From an uncultured Bacilli bacterium (GTDB taxonomy: Bacteria > Bacillota_I > Bacilli_A > RF39 > UBA660), in contig CALVVV010000020.1 in assembly GCA_944363995.1 (NCBI GenBank), positions 1-19,799 of the forward strand: a stretch of DNA of 19,799 nucleotides, read 5' to 3'. Below are positions 1 through 7,436 of this stretch, piece by piece. Position 1 is the stretch's first letter; each line of letters starts with the position of its first letter. The position numbers and the translations under genes were made by a program. The notes under the pieces are model-generated. The model made no database searches. It saw only the letters and a list, made by a program, of their open reading frames with translations, and was not told the DNA's origin.

Positions 1-1095
1 AGTAATACAAGTAGTAATATAACAAGTATAACAAATAATACAACTAATACAGTTATAACGATAACCACAACTGATTTAGCTGGTAATACAGCAACTAGAA
101 ATTATAATATAAAAGTAGATAAAGATGCTCCAAATTTAACAGCTAAAATAGGAACTGTTGAAATAAAAGAAGGAGATAGTAATACCGTAAGTAATTATTT
201 TAATATAAGTTATGGAATAAGTGGTGGAAGTATATCATGTAACCCAAGTAATACAAGTAGTTTAGCTATAGGCAATCAAACTTTAAGTTGTACAGCTACT
301 GGGGGAAATGGCAAAAAAATAACAGCAACAAAAAGTATAACCGTAAAAGCTAATATACCTGAACCGGTATCATTTGCAGAAGATTCATGGGAAACAATAG
401 CTAATGCTGTAAAAAATAATAATACAAGCAAATATAATGTAGGAGATACCAAAGAAGTAACATTAACTGGTGACTATGCCGGAACTTATACGGTAAGAAT
501 AGCTAATATGTCAACGCCATCAGAATGTTCAACCGAAGGATTTAGTCAAACTGCATGTGGCTTTGTAGTAGAATTTGTTGATATCATAACTACACATGTT
601 ATGAATTCAAGTGGTACTAATTCAGGAGGATGGCCAGGAAGTGAAATGTATAATTTTGTAAATACAGATATATATAATACCTTACCAAGTGATTTAAAAA
701 ATGTTATAATTAATACATATTCAGTTTCAGGTCATGGAAGTGGCGATTCCTCTAATTTTACATCAACCGATAAATTGTATTTGTTATCAACAAAAGAAGT
801 ATGGGGAGATGAGAGTGGTATTCAAACAAGAGCAATTATTCCACCGATTGCTACTAGTTCTGACACTGGTAATGATTATACAAGACAATTAGATTATTAT
901 AAAAATAACGGAGTAACTACGGATTCCTACTCAGGAGCAGTAAAAACATACCAAGGAAGTGCATATTATTGGTGGTTGCGCGCGGCTGGCTCTGACTTTA
1001 GTTATAATTTCTACAATGTGTATTTTTCGGGTGATTGGTATAACAATTCTGCTAATACCTCGTATGGGGTGGCCCCAGCTTTCCGGATAGGATGA
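1..1095 (+). CDS. Surface protein with Ig-like and C-terminal DUF6273-type domain (5' truncated)
   Basis: Frame 1 is open from the first base, so the gene begins before the window; an ATG at 508 is internal. The visible 364 residues start in a Thr/Asn-rich Ig-like repeat (segment DLAGNTATRNYNIKVDKDAP), followed by a second Ig-like repeat with two cysteines (C80, C97) at about residues 45-118. From about residue 120 to the end lies a DUF6273-like module ending in WWLRAAGSD...GVAPAFRIG. There is no LPXTG sorting signal or C-terminal membrane helix, so anchoring must be at the missing N terminus; a pilin-type N-terminal helix, as in the gene at 19693, is a plausible guess. Codon use changes sharply near the end: CGC, GCG, GCC and CGG appear although AGA and A/T-ending codons dominate elsewhere. 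Domain assignment is by recognition of the motif pattern; binding target unknown. Confidence 0.75.
   Translation, partial: SNTSSNITSITNNTTNTVITITTTDLAGNTATRNYNIKVDKDAPNLTAKIGTVEIKEGDSNTVSNYFNISYGISGGSISCNPSNTSSLAIGNQTLSCTATGGNGKKITATKSITVKANIPEPVSFAEDSWETIANAVKNNNTSKYNVGDTKEVTLTGDYAGTYTVRIANMSTPSECSTEGFSQTACGFVVEFVDIITTHVMNSSGTNSGGWPGSEMYNFVNTDIYNTLPSDLKNVIINTYSVSGHGSGDSSNFTSTDKLYLLSTKEVWGDESGIQTRAIIPPIATSSDTGNDYTRQLDYYKNNGVTTDSYSGAVKTYQGSAYYWWLRAAGSDFSYNFYNVYFSGDWYNNSANTSYGVAPAFRIG
961..1095 (+). other. Candidate hypervariable (DGR-type) C-terminal region
   Basis: The last ~45 codons of the surface protein have about 45% GC by my count, against roughly 20-25% in neighbouring genes. Between 994 and 1065, 20 of 24 codons end in C or T and encode mostly D, F, S, Y, N and T, the set produced when adenines of AAC/AAT codons are randomised. 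The stretch is followed by a GC-rich invariant-looking end (GGGGTGGCCCCAGC, 1066-1079) and an inverted repeat after the stop codon. That layout resembles a DGR variable region with its 3' initiation sequence. No reverse transcriptase or template repeat is in the window, so this stays a hypothesis. Confidence 0.4.
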
Positions 1096-1158
1096 CCGAA
1101 CGTTTCCATTCGTAAGAGTTGCGCCGAACGGAAGTAAGGACAACATAGAATGGAAACG
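1096..1158. repeat. GC-rich inverted repeats after the surface-protein stop
   Basis: CGTTTCCATTC (1101-1111) is perfectly inverted as GAATGGAAACG (1148-1158), giving an 11-bp stem with a 36-base loop. An overlapping alternative stem pairs TTCCATTCG (1104-1112) with CGAACGGAA (1125-1133), 8 of 9 matching. The heptamer CCGAACG occurs directly repeated at 1096-1102 and 1124-1130. No T-run follows the structure, so it is not a standard terminator. Confidence 0.6.
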
Positions 1159-1196
1159 AAAAAATAAGAAAAAAACAAGAATAAGAAATAAAAAGA

Positions 1197-1249
1197 GATA
1201 GTGTATAATCTAGTGTGTAAATAAAAAATATACTAGATTATACATTATC
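1197..1249. repeat. 18-bp inverted repeat, 17 of 18 matching
   Basis: GATAGTGTATAATCTAGT (1197-1214) is inverted as ACTAGATTATACATTATC (1232-1249) around a 17-base AT-rich spacer. Each arm contains TATAAT, pointing inward. No T-run follows it. It sits in the 317-base gap between the surface protein and the next operon; it may be an operator, a stabilising hairpin or a relic of an element end. Between it and the terminator at 1322 I see only AT-rich sequence. Confidence 0.55.
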
Positions 1250-1321
1250 AAAAATACAGTAAGTATAATTATAAATAAAGGTTATGTCGAATATAAAAAT
1301 TTAAAATATTTATATTTAAAT

Positions 1322-1357
1322 AAAAAAATTGATTAAATTATATAATCAATTTTTTTT
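1322..1357. terminator. Bidirectional rho-independent terminator
   Basis: AAAAAAATTGATTA (1322-1335) pairs with TAATCAATTTTTTT (1343-1356). The T-run on the + strand and the A-run preceding the stem make it usable from both strands. It separates the surface protein unit from the 1413 operon. Confidence 0.7.
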
Positions 1358-1388
1358 AACAAATATATAATAAAAATATTAATAATTA

Positions 1389-1397
1389 TGTTATACT
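1389..1397 (+). promoter_or_regulatory. Extended -10 promoter of the 1413-5316 operon
   Basis: TGTTATACT fits the TGn extended -10 consensus (TATACT at 1392-1397). There is no good -35 box 17 bases upstream. Transcription would begin near 1404, leaving a leader of only about 9 nt that starts at the GGTGAT ribosome-binding site (1404-1409). Confidence 0.5.
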
Positions 1398-1412
1398 ATA
1401 TATGGTGATTTC

Positions 1413-1940
1413 ATGCAATATATTAATAAAAATCCCAAAATATTTATATTATCAGGTAAAGCTAAAAGTGGTAAAAATTATGTTGCTAATATTATAAGTG
1501 ATTATTATAAAAATAGTGTTCAAATATCTTATGCTTTTTATTTAAAACAATATGTAAAAAAAATAACTGATTGGGATGGAAAAGAAGAAACAAAACCTAG
1601 AAATTTATTACAGTCATTAGGAATTGATTTAATAAAAAAAATTGATAAACAATTATTAATTAGAAGAGTTATGGAAGATATTAAAGTTTATAGTTATTTC
1701 TTTGATGTTATTATTGTAACAGATGCAAGATTAAAAGAAGAAGTAGACATTCCTAAAAAATTATTTAAATGTACTACAATTAGAATTAATGGTAAAGATA
1801 ATGATTTAACTTTAGAACAAAAAAATCATATAACAGAAACAGATTTAGATGATTATAAATTTGATTATGTTATTGATAATATAAATAATACTAAAGATGA
1901 AATATTAAAAATATTAGGAGGGATTGATGAACTTAGTTAA
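1413..1940 (+). CDS. P-loop nucleotide kinase, deoxynucleoside monophosphate kinase-like
   Basis: A 175-aa protein with an N-terminal Walker A loop GKAKSGKN (residues 15-22), a central RNLLQSLGIDLIK segment (63-75), TDARLKEE (103-110) following a beta strand, and a C-terminal stretch from H139 to N156 that ends FDYVIDN. This order matches the phage T4/T5-type dNMP kinase superfamily, which phosphorylates dNMPs with ATP. Cellular homologues of this fold are mostly uncharacterised, so the substrate is not certain. It is the first gene of an overlapping cluster with a YhcG nuclease, cmk and alaS; its 3' end overlaps the next gene by 14 nt, implying coupled translation. Proximity to cmk fits a nucleotide-metabolism role. 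The start ATG at 1413 follows GGTGAT at a short 3-nt spacing. Confidence 0.65.
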   Translation: MQYINKNPKIFILSGKAKSGKNYVANIISDYYKNSVQISYAFYLKQYVKKITDWDGKEETKPRNLLQSLGIDLIKKIDKQLLIRRVMEDIKVYSYFFDVIIVTDARLKEEVDIPKKLFKCTTIRINGKDNDLTLEQKNHITETDLDDYKFDYVIDNINNTKDEILKILGGIDELS

Positions 1941-2934
1941 TGACAATATTATTAATGAAATAAAAGATGTAATAATTAATAGTAGAAATAAAATAGCTTA
2001 TGAAGTAAATAATACTATGGTTTTAGCTTATTGGAATGTTGGAAGAATTATAGTAGAAAATGAACAAAATGGTAATATTAAAGCGGAATATGGTAGACAA
2101 ATACTAAAAGAATTATCCAAAGAATTAAGAAAAATTTTAGGCTCTGGCTTTTCAGTTTCGAATTTGCAATATATGAGAAAATTTTATATTACTTATCCAA
2201 AATACCAGACACTGTCTGTTAAATTGAGTTGGTCACATTATTGTGAATTATTAAGTATCGATAATGCTGATGAAAGAAATTTTTATGAAAAAGAATGTAT
2301 TAATTCTAATTGGAGTGTTAGAGAATTAAAAAGACAAATTGATACTTCTTTATTTGAAAGATTATTGCTTTCTAGTGGTAAAGAAAATAAAGAAATAGTT
2401 TATAAATTATCTAAGGAAGGACAAACTTTAAATAATCCTCTAGATATTTTAAAAGAACCATATGTATTTGAATTTTTAGATATTAAAGAAACTAAACCAA
2501 TGTTAGAAAAAGATTTAGAAAAAAAATTAATAAAACATATGGAAGATTTTTTACTTGAATTAGGTAAAGGTTTTATGTTTGTTGGGAGTCAACAAAGAAT
2601 AACTTTAGGTAATAATCATTATTATGTTGATATGGTATTTTATAATAAAATATTGAAATGTTATGTTTTAATTGATTTGAAAGTAGGACAAATGAAACCA
2701 GAATATGCAGGACAAATGAATATGTATTTAAACTATTATAATGAAGAAATTAATGATGAATACGATAATAAACCTATTGGTATAATTCTTTGTAAAAGTA
2801 AAAAAGAAGTTATGATGGAATATGCTCTAGGTGGTTTAGAGAACAATGTTTTTGCTAAAACATATACATATTATATTCCAAAAAAAGAAGTATTGATAAA
2901 TGAAGTAGAAAAAGTTTTAGGAGGTATAAAGTGA
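1927..2934 (+). CDS. PDDEXK nuclease domain protein, YhcG family (DUF1016)
   Basis: A 335-aa protein with the two-part YhcG architecture. The helical N-terminal domain (about 1-150) carries the family signature around NxxMVLAYWNVGR, YGRQILKELS, FSVSNLQYMRKF and LSWSHYCELLSI. The C-terminal PDDEXK domain (about 170-335) has catalytic-type residues D235 (YYVDMVFYN) and D250-x-K252 (VLIDLKVG). YhcG-family proteins are putative DNA nucleases often found near restriction-modification or defence genes; biochemical roles are poorly defined. I chose ATG 1927 rather than TTG 1924 because AGGAGGG (1916-1922) is 4 nt from 1927 and only 1 nt from 1924. The last codons overlap the GTG start of cmk as GTGA. 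Finding it as a complete gene inside a housekeeping operon, with no methylase or specificity subunit nearby, is unusual. Confidence 0.85.
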   Translation: MNLVNDNIINEIKDVIINSRNKIAYEVNNTMVLAYWNVGRIIVENEQNGNIKAEYGRQILKELSKELRKILGSGFSVSNLQYMRKFYITYPKYQTLSVKLSWSHYCELLSIDNADERNFYEKECINSNWSVRELKRQIDTSLFERLLLSSGKENKEIVYKLSKEGQTLNNPLDILKEPYVFEFLDIKETKPMLEKDLEKKLIKHMEDFLLELGKGFMFVGSQQRITLGNNHYYVDMVFYNKILKCYVLIDLKVGQMKPEYAGQMNMYLNYYNEEINDEYDNKPIGIILCKSKKEVMMEYALGGLENNVFAKTYTYYIPKKEVLINEVEKVLGGIK

Positions 2935-3590
2935 TAGTAGCAATTGATGGACCAGCTGGTAGTGGTAAAGGAACTATTGCCAGTATCTTATCCAAAAAAT
3001 TAAATTTAGTTAATATTGATACAGGAGCAACATATCGTTGTGTGGCATTAAAAGCATTAAAAAACAATTTAAATATAAATGATAAAGAAAAAATAATTAA
3101 ATTATCTAATAACATTGATATAAAATTTGATTTAGATAATAATGTTTATTTAGATGGAGTAAATGTTACTAAAGAAATAAGAAGTAAAGAAGTAACTAGT
3201 ATTGTTTCACCAATATCAAGCATTGTTGAAGTAAGAAAAAATATGGTTGATTTACAAAGAAAATTAGGTAATTCTAATAATGTTGTTATGGAAGGTAGAG
3301 ATATAACAACAGTAGTTTTCCCTAATGCAGAATATAAATTTTATTTAGATGCTTCTTTAGAAGAACGAGCAAAAAGAAGATTTAAAGAATATCAAGAAAA
3401 AAATATTGATATGAGTTATGATGAAATATATGAAAATATAAAAGCAAGAGATTATAATGATTCACATAAAGAAGTTGGTTCATTAACAAGAACAGATGAA
3501 CAATATTATATTGATTCTACTAACTTAACTATTGATGAAGTGACAAAAGAATTTATTAAAATTATAGAAGGTGATAAAAATGAATCTTAA
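2931..3590 (+). CDS. cmk: Cytidylate kinase
   Basis: A 219-aa CMP/dCMP kinase, the usual length. It transfers phosphate from ATP to CMP or dCMP in pyrimidine nucleotide synthesis. It opens with IDGPAGSGKGT, placing the P-loop at residues 7-15, followed by the family segments NIDTGATYRCVAL, VSSISS-like SPISS, VVMEGRDITTVVFPNA and the substrate-closing R-rich ARDYNDSHK...SLTRTDEQYYIDST. The start is GTG at 2931 because AGGAGG (2919-2924) lies 6 nt upstream and residue 1 fits the family N terminus. The start codon overlaps the YhcG stop, and the 3' end overlaps alaS by 11 nt, so expression of all four genes is probably coupled. Confidence 0.95.
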   Translation: MIVAIDGPAGSGKGTIASILSKKLNLVNIDTGATYRCVALKALKNNLNINDKEKIIKLSNNIDIKFDLDNNVYLDGVNVTKEIRSKEVTSIVSPISSIVEVRKNMVDLQRKLGNSNNVVMEGRDITTVVFPNAEYKFYLDASLEERAKRRFKEYQEKNIDMSYDEIYENIKARDYNDSHKEVGSLTRTDEQYYIDSTNLTIDEVTKEFIKIIEGDKNES

Positions 3591-5316
3591 AGATTTATAT
3601 ATTGATTTTTTTGTTAGTAAAGGACATAAACAAATACCATCCGCACCTGTTGTACCAGAAAATGATCCATCAGTATTATTTAATACGGCAGGAATGCAAC
3701 CATTAATTCCTTATTTAATGGGACAACATCATCCTTATGGAACAAGATTAGTTGATTATCAAAAATGTATTAGAACAAATGATTTAGATAGTATTGGTGA
3801 TAAAACACATCATACATTTTTTGAAATGTTAGGTAATTGGTCTTTAGGTGATTATTTTAAAGAAGAAAGTATAAATTATAGTTTTGAATTTTTAACCAAA
3901 GTATTGAATATACCAATTAATAAAATTGCTGTTACAGTTTTTAATGGAGAAGATGGAATACCTAAAGATATTGAATCTGCTAATATATGGCAAAGTTTAG
4001 GAATTAATAAAATTGCTTATTTAGGAAAAGAAGATAATTTTTGGATAGCAGGAGAATCTGGGCCTTGTGGACCAGATACCGAAATATTTTATTTTAGAAG
4101 TGATGATGAAGTACCAGAAATATTTGATCCCAAAGATGATAGATGGGTTGAAATATGGAATAACGTTTTTATGCAATATTATAAAGATAGTAATGGTATC
4201 AAAGAATTACCTAAAAAAAATGTTGATACTGGTATGGGTTATGAAAGAGTTACTGCTATTTTAGAAGGGGTTAATGATAATTATTTATCTAGTGTATGGT
4301 TAGATATTATTAAAAAAATTGAATCATTATCTAAATATAGTTATGAAGAAAATCCAGAAAGTATTCGAATTATTGCAGATCATATCAGAACAGCGGTATT
4401 TATATTAGGTGATGAAGCCGGAATTAAACCTTCTAATACTGATCAAGGATATATCTTAAGAAGATTAATTAGAAGAGCAATAAGGCATGCTAAAAAGTTA
4501 GAGATAGAGTCTAATGATTGGGAAGTTATTATTGCTAATATGGTTATCGATAAATATAAAAAATATTATAGTGAATTAACTAAAAATAAAGATGTTATAT
4601 TAGAAGAATTAACTAAAGAAAAAAATAAATTTAATAAAACTTTAGAAAAAGGATTAAGAGAATTTGAAAAAATAATAGCAAATGTCGATAAAATTTTAAA
4701 CAAAGATTTAGCTTTTAAATTATATGATACATATGGTTTTCCTATTGAATTGACGGAAGAACTTGCTAAAGAAAAAAATATTAAAGTTGATATAGACGGT
4801 TTTAAAGAAAAATTTAAAATTCATCAAGAATTATCAAGAACTGCTTCAAGTGGTAAATTTAAAGGTGGCTTAGCTGGTGACTCTGATAAAGAAATTAAAT
4901 ATCACACAGCAACGCATTTATTAAATGCTGCTTTAAAAATTGTTGTAGGTAAAGATGTACACCAAAAGGGTAGTAATATTACATCTGAAAGAATGCGCTT
5001 TGATTTTTCTTGTGACCATAAATTAAGTGATGAAGAAAAACAAAAAGTAGAAGATTTAGTTAATTTTTGGATAAATAAAAAAATTGATGTAAATGTTCAA
5101 AAAATGCCTAAAGAAGAAGCATTAAAATCTGGCGCTGAATGTATGTTCATCGAAAAATATCCTGAAATTGTTACAGTATATTCTATTGGTGATGTTTCAA
5201 AGGAACTTTGTGGTGGGCCTCATGTAAAAAATACAGGGGAATTAAGTAAATTTAAAATTATAAAAGAAGAAGCAAGTAGTGCAGGAATAAGAAGAATAAA
5301 GGCTATTTTAGAATAG
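3580..5316 (+). CDS. alaS: Alanyl-tRNA synthetase, compact form
   Basis: Charges tRNA-Ala. The class II catalytic core is complete: LFNTAGMQPLIPYLMG (motif 1 area), TFFEMLGNWSLGDYF (motif 2 area), GPCGPDTE and GYILRRLIRRAIRHAKKL (motif 3). The editing domain is present with H442-TAT-H446 and C544-GGP-H548. The protein has only 579 residues against about 870 in typical bacterial AlaRS. Two parts are missing: the ~100-residue beta-barrel linker between the tRNA-recognition helices and the editing domain (here a short SSGKFKGGLAGDSDKE bridge) and the whole C-terminal C-Ala/dimerisation region. The frame is clean and the next gene starts 90 nt later, so this is a natural short form rather than a broken gene; similar ~590-aa forms occur, as I recall, in Patescibacteria. 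I chose ATG 3580 over in-frame GTG 3571 because GAAGGTG (3568-3574) can serve it. Confidence 0.93.
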   Translation: MNLKDLYIDFFVSKGHKQIPSAPVVPENDPSVLFNTAGMQPLIPYLMGQHHPYGTRLVDYQKCIRTNDLDSIGDKTHHTFFEMLGNWSLGDYFKEESINYSFEFLTKVLNIPINKIAVTVFNGEDGIPKDIESANIWQSLGINKIAYLGKEDNFWIAGESGPCGPDTEIFYFRSDDEVPEIFDPKDDRWVEIWNNVFMQYYKDSNGIKELPKKNVDTGMGYERVTAILEGVNDNYLSSVWLDIIKKIESLSKYSYEENPESIRIIADHIRTAVFILGDEAGIKPSNTDQGYILRRLIRRAIRHAKKLEIESNDWEVIIANMVIDKYKKYYSELTKNKDVILEELTKEKNKFNKTLEKGLREFEKIIANVDKILNKDLAFKLYDTYGFPIELTEELAKEKNIKVDIDGFKEKFKIHQELSRTASSGKFKGGLAGDSDKEIKYHTATHLLNAALKIVVGKDVHQKGSNITSERMRFDFSCDHKLSDEEKQKVEDLVNFWINKKIDVNVQKMPKEEALKSGAECMFIEKYPEIVTVYSIGDVSKELCGGPHVKNTGELSKFKIIKEEASSAGIRRIKAILE

Positions 5317-5352
5317 TCTTTTAAATTTGTAGTAAAATAATAACATTTAACC

Positions 5353-5381
5353 TTGTAAAAAAATAAAAATTTTGATAAAAT
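5353..5381 (+). promoter_or_regulatory. SigA-type promoter for the ireB-ruvX operon
   Basis: TTGTAA (5353-5358), 17-base spacer, TAAAAT (5376-5381). Predicted start near 5388, before AAGGTGG (5393-5399) of ireB. No clear terminator separates it from alaS, so read-through from upstream is also likely. Confidence 0.5.
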
Positions 5382-5406
5382 TAAAATGTAATAAGGTGGT
5401 GTTGTT

Positions 5407-5646
5407 ATGGATGAAACAAAAATCTTTACAACGGAAGAATTAGAAACAGAATTGATTACTGAAACAATAAAAGAAGTAATTGAAATTTTAGAAGAAAGAG
5501 GCTATAACGCTAAAAATCAATTAGTTGGGTATCTTATGAGTGGTGATCCTGGGTATATATCTTCTCATAAAGAAGCACGAAATAAAATAACTAAATTTGC
5601 TAGAACGCGAATTTTAGAAGTTTTAGTTGAAAAATTCATTAAATGA
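5407..5646 (+). CDS. ireB: IreB family regulatory phosphoprotein (UPF0297)
   Basis: A 79-aa protein with the conserved family core GYNAKNQLVGYLMSGDPGYI and a following EARNKITKFAR helix. In Enterococcus, IreB is a target of the PASTA kinase IreK at N-terminal threonines and affects cephalosporin resistance; in Bacillus the orthologue is YrzL. Here Thr4 in MDET is the likely counterpart of a phosphosite, by inference from alignment in memory. Position between alaS and ruvX reproduces the Bacillus order. The stop overlaps the ruvX start as ATGA. Confidence 0.93.
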   Translation: MDETKIFTTEELETELITETIKEVIEILEERGYNAKNQLVGYLMSGDPGYISSHKEARNKITKFARTRILEVLVEKFIK

Positions 5647-6071
5647 GATATTTAGGTTTAGATTTAGGTAGTAAAACATTAGGTTTAGCAATATCTAATG
5701 GGGTAATAGCCTCATCTTTTAAAACAATTTATTATAAAGATTTAAAACAATTAGTCAATGAATTAATAAAAATAATAAATACTGAAAAGATAGATTTACT
5801 TGTTTTAGGATTACCTAAAAATATGAATAATACAATAGGACCACGTGCTGAAACAACACTAGAATTCAAACAAATGCTGGAAAAATTAAATTATAAAGTT
5901 ATTTTAGAAGATGAAAGGTTATCTACTGTTTCAGCTCATAATTACATGATTGAAGCGGATTTGTCTAGGAAGAAAAGAAAAGAAAAAGTTGATAGTTTAG
6001 CTGCCACAATTATATTACAGACATATTTAGATAAGGAGAATAATTATGAAAGAAGAACAAATGAGATTTAA
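5643..6071 (+). CDS. ruvX: Putative pre-16S rRNA nuclease / Holliday junction resolvase-like YqgF
   Basis: A 142-aa RNase H-fold protein of the YqgF/RuvX family. Seen in sequence: the first acidic strand YLGLDLGSKTLGLAIS with D6, the LVLGLPKNMN strand with N-T-x-G following, ILEDERLSTVSA with an invariant acidic pair, and the last helix KVDSLAATIILQTYL with the final catalytic Asp. The family is implicated in 16S rRNA 5'-end maturation in E. coli; the older resolvase name is less supported. Coupled to ireB by a 4-nt overlap and to yrzB by a 26-nt overlap. Confidence 0.93.
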   Translation: MRYLGLDLGSKTLGLAISNGVIASSFKTIYYKDLKQLVNELIKIINTEKIDLLVLGLPKNMNNTIGPRAETTLEFKQMLEKLNYKVILEDERLSTVSAHNYMIEADLSRKKRKEKVDSLAATIILQTYLDKENNYERRTNEI

Positions 6072-6336
6072 AGTAATTGATGATAATGGTAAAGAAATTG
6101 AATGTGAAGTTTTATTTACATTTGAATCAGATGAAACGAAAAAAAATTATATAGTATATACTGATAATACAACAGATAATGATGGTAATACTAAAGTATA
6201 TGCTTCAATATATACACCAAACGAAGAAAATTTAAATTTAAAACCGATAGAAACAGAAAAAGAATGGAAAATAATTGAAACGATTTTAAATGAATTACAA
6301 GAAGAAGCAAAATCTGAAATGGAGGATAACGGGTAA
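6046..6336 (+). CDS. DUF1292 family protein (YrzB-like)
   Basis: A 96-aa acidic protein. The core FKVIDDNGKEIECEVLFTFE followed by NYIVYTDNTTDNDGNTKVYAS and the closing EWKIIETILNEL matches DUF1292, a small family of unknown function found next to ruvX in Bacillota. The ATG at 6046 is preceded by AAGGAG (6033-6038) at 7 nt and lies inside the end of ruvX; an in-frame ATG at 6061 has no such site. The tail (residues 85-96) is rich in Glu and may be disordered. Confidence 0.85.
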   Translation: MKEEQMRFKVIDDNGKEIECEVLFTFESDETKKNYIVYTDNTTDNDGNTKVYASIYTPNEENLNLKPIETEKEWKIIETILNELQEEAKSEMEDNG

Positions 6337-6354
6337 TATACTCGTTTTATTGCT

Positions 6355-7422
6355 ATGAAGAAGTATGTTAATATTTATATTTTTGTTATTGTTTTTTTAA
6401 CAATTATTATTACTGTAAGTTGTATTTCTTATAATATCGGAATTAGTCCTGTTAGTAATGAAAGCAAAGAAGTTGCTTTAGAAATAGAAGAAGGTAGTAG
6501 TTACTTATCTATAGCTAATATTTTAAAAGAAAATAATTTGATAAAATCAGAAACTTTTTATAAAATATATATTAAAATTTTTAATCCAAGTAATTTAGAA
6601 AAAGGAACTTATATCTTAAACGAAAATATGGGTGTAAAAAAAATTGTTGAAACATTAGAAAATAGTACAGCTATTACACCAGTTTTTGTTATTCCTGAAG
6701 GCAAAAAAATTACTGATATAGCAAATTATATCAGTGATGTTACAAATTATAGTAGCGAAGAATTGTTAAATTATTGGCAAAGTGATGAATTAATAAATTT
6801 ATTAATAAATAAATATTGGTTTATTACCGATGAAATAAAAAATGAAGATATACGATATAAGTTAGAAGGTTATTTTTTCCCTGCAACTTATAAAATTTAC
6901 AAAGATAGTAGTATTGAAGACATAACCTATAAAATGTTAGATAAAATGGATGAAATTTTATCAAAATATAAAATAAAAATAGAAGACAGTGACTACAATA
7001 TTCATGAGATATTAACTTTAGCTAGTATTGTTGAAGTTGAAGGAACAAATAGTTTAGATAGAAATGGAATCGTTCAAGTATTTTATAATCGTTTAGAAGC
7101 AGGTCTAAACCTAGGAAGTGATGCTACAACCTATTATGCTGCCAACTTAGAATTTAGTGACCGTGATTTATATATTAATGAAATAAATGATGTTAATGCT
7201 TATAATACTCGTTCAGATACGATGGCTGGTAAACTACCCGTTGGCGCTATTTGTTCACCAGGCGAAGATTCAATTAATGCTGTATTAAATCCTAAAAAAC
7301 ACGATTATTATTACTTTGTAGCGGATAAGACTGGTAAAACTTATTTTACAAAAACATATGAAGAACATGATGCCAAAATCAATGAGCTAAAAGAAAATGG
7401 CTTATGGTATGAGTATAATTAA
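6355..7422 (+). CDS. mltG: Endolytic murein transglycosylase MltG
   Basis: A 355-aa membrane-anchored YceG-family enzyme that cuts nascent glycan strands and is thought to set glycan length. Residues about 5-27 form one transmembrane helix with a short Lys-rich cytoplasmic start. A LysM-like segment follows (IPEGKKITDIANYI). The catalytic domain shows LTLASIVEVEG with the catalytic Glu at 227, NRLEAGLNLGSDATTYYA, YNTRSDTMAGKLPVGAICSPG and YYYFVADKTGKTYFTKTYEEH. The family's usual SDPT is SDAT and GLPPGPI is KLPVGAI here, both mild changes. No Shine-Dalgarno motif lies within 15 nt of ATG 6355; GGAGG at 6321-6325 is 29 nt away, so translation probably depends on termination of yrzB 19 nt upstream. 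Confidence 0.93.
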   Translation: MKKYVNIYIFVIVFLTIIITVSCISYNIGISPVSNESKEVALEIEEGSSYLSIANILKENNLIKSETFYKIYIKIFNPSNLEKGTYILNENMGVKKIVETLENSTAITPVFVIPEGKKITDIANYISDVTNYSSEELLNYWQSDELINLLINKYWFITDEIKNEDIRYKLEGYFFPATYKIYKDSSIEDITYKMLDKMDEILSKYKIKIEDSDYNIHEILTLASIVEVEGTNSLDRNGIVQVFYNRLEAGLNLGSDATTYYAANLEFSDRDLYINEINDVNAYNTRSDTMAGKLPVGAICSPGEDSINAVLNPKKHDYYYFVADKTGKTYFTKTYEEHDAKINELKENGLWYEYN

Positions 7423-7436
7423 TTATAAGGAGAAGT

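Noticed and set aside
931..1146. 71-codon open frame on the minus strand
   Set aside because: It is a shadow of the GC-rich end of the surface gene; no ribosome site, no recognisable domain, and it crosses the inverted repeats.
2855..3115. 86-codon minus-strand open frame
   Set aside because: Antisense to the start of cmk, with no promoter or ribosome site.
4067..4264. 65-codon plus-strand frame inside alaS
   Set aside because: Out-of-frame shadow within the conserved catalytic core of alaS.
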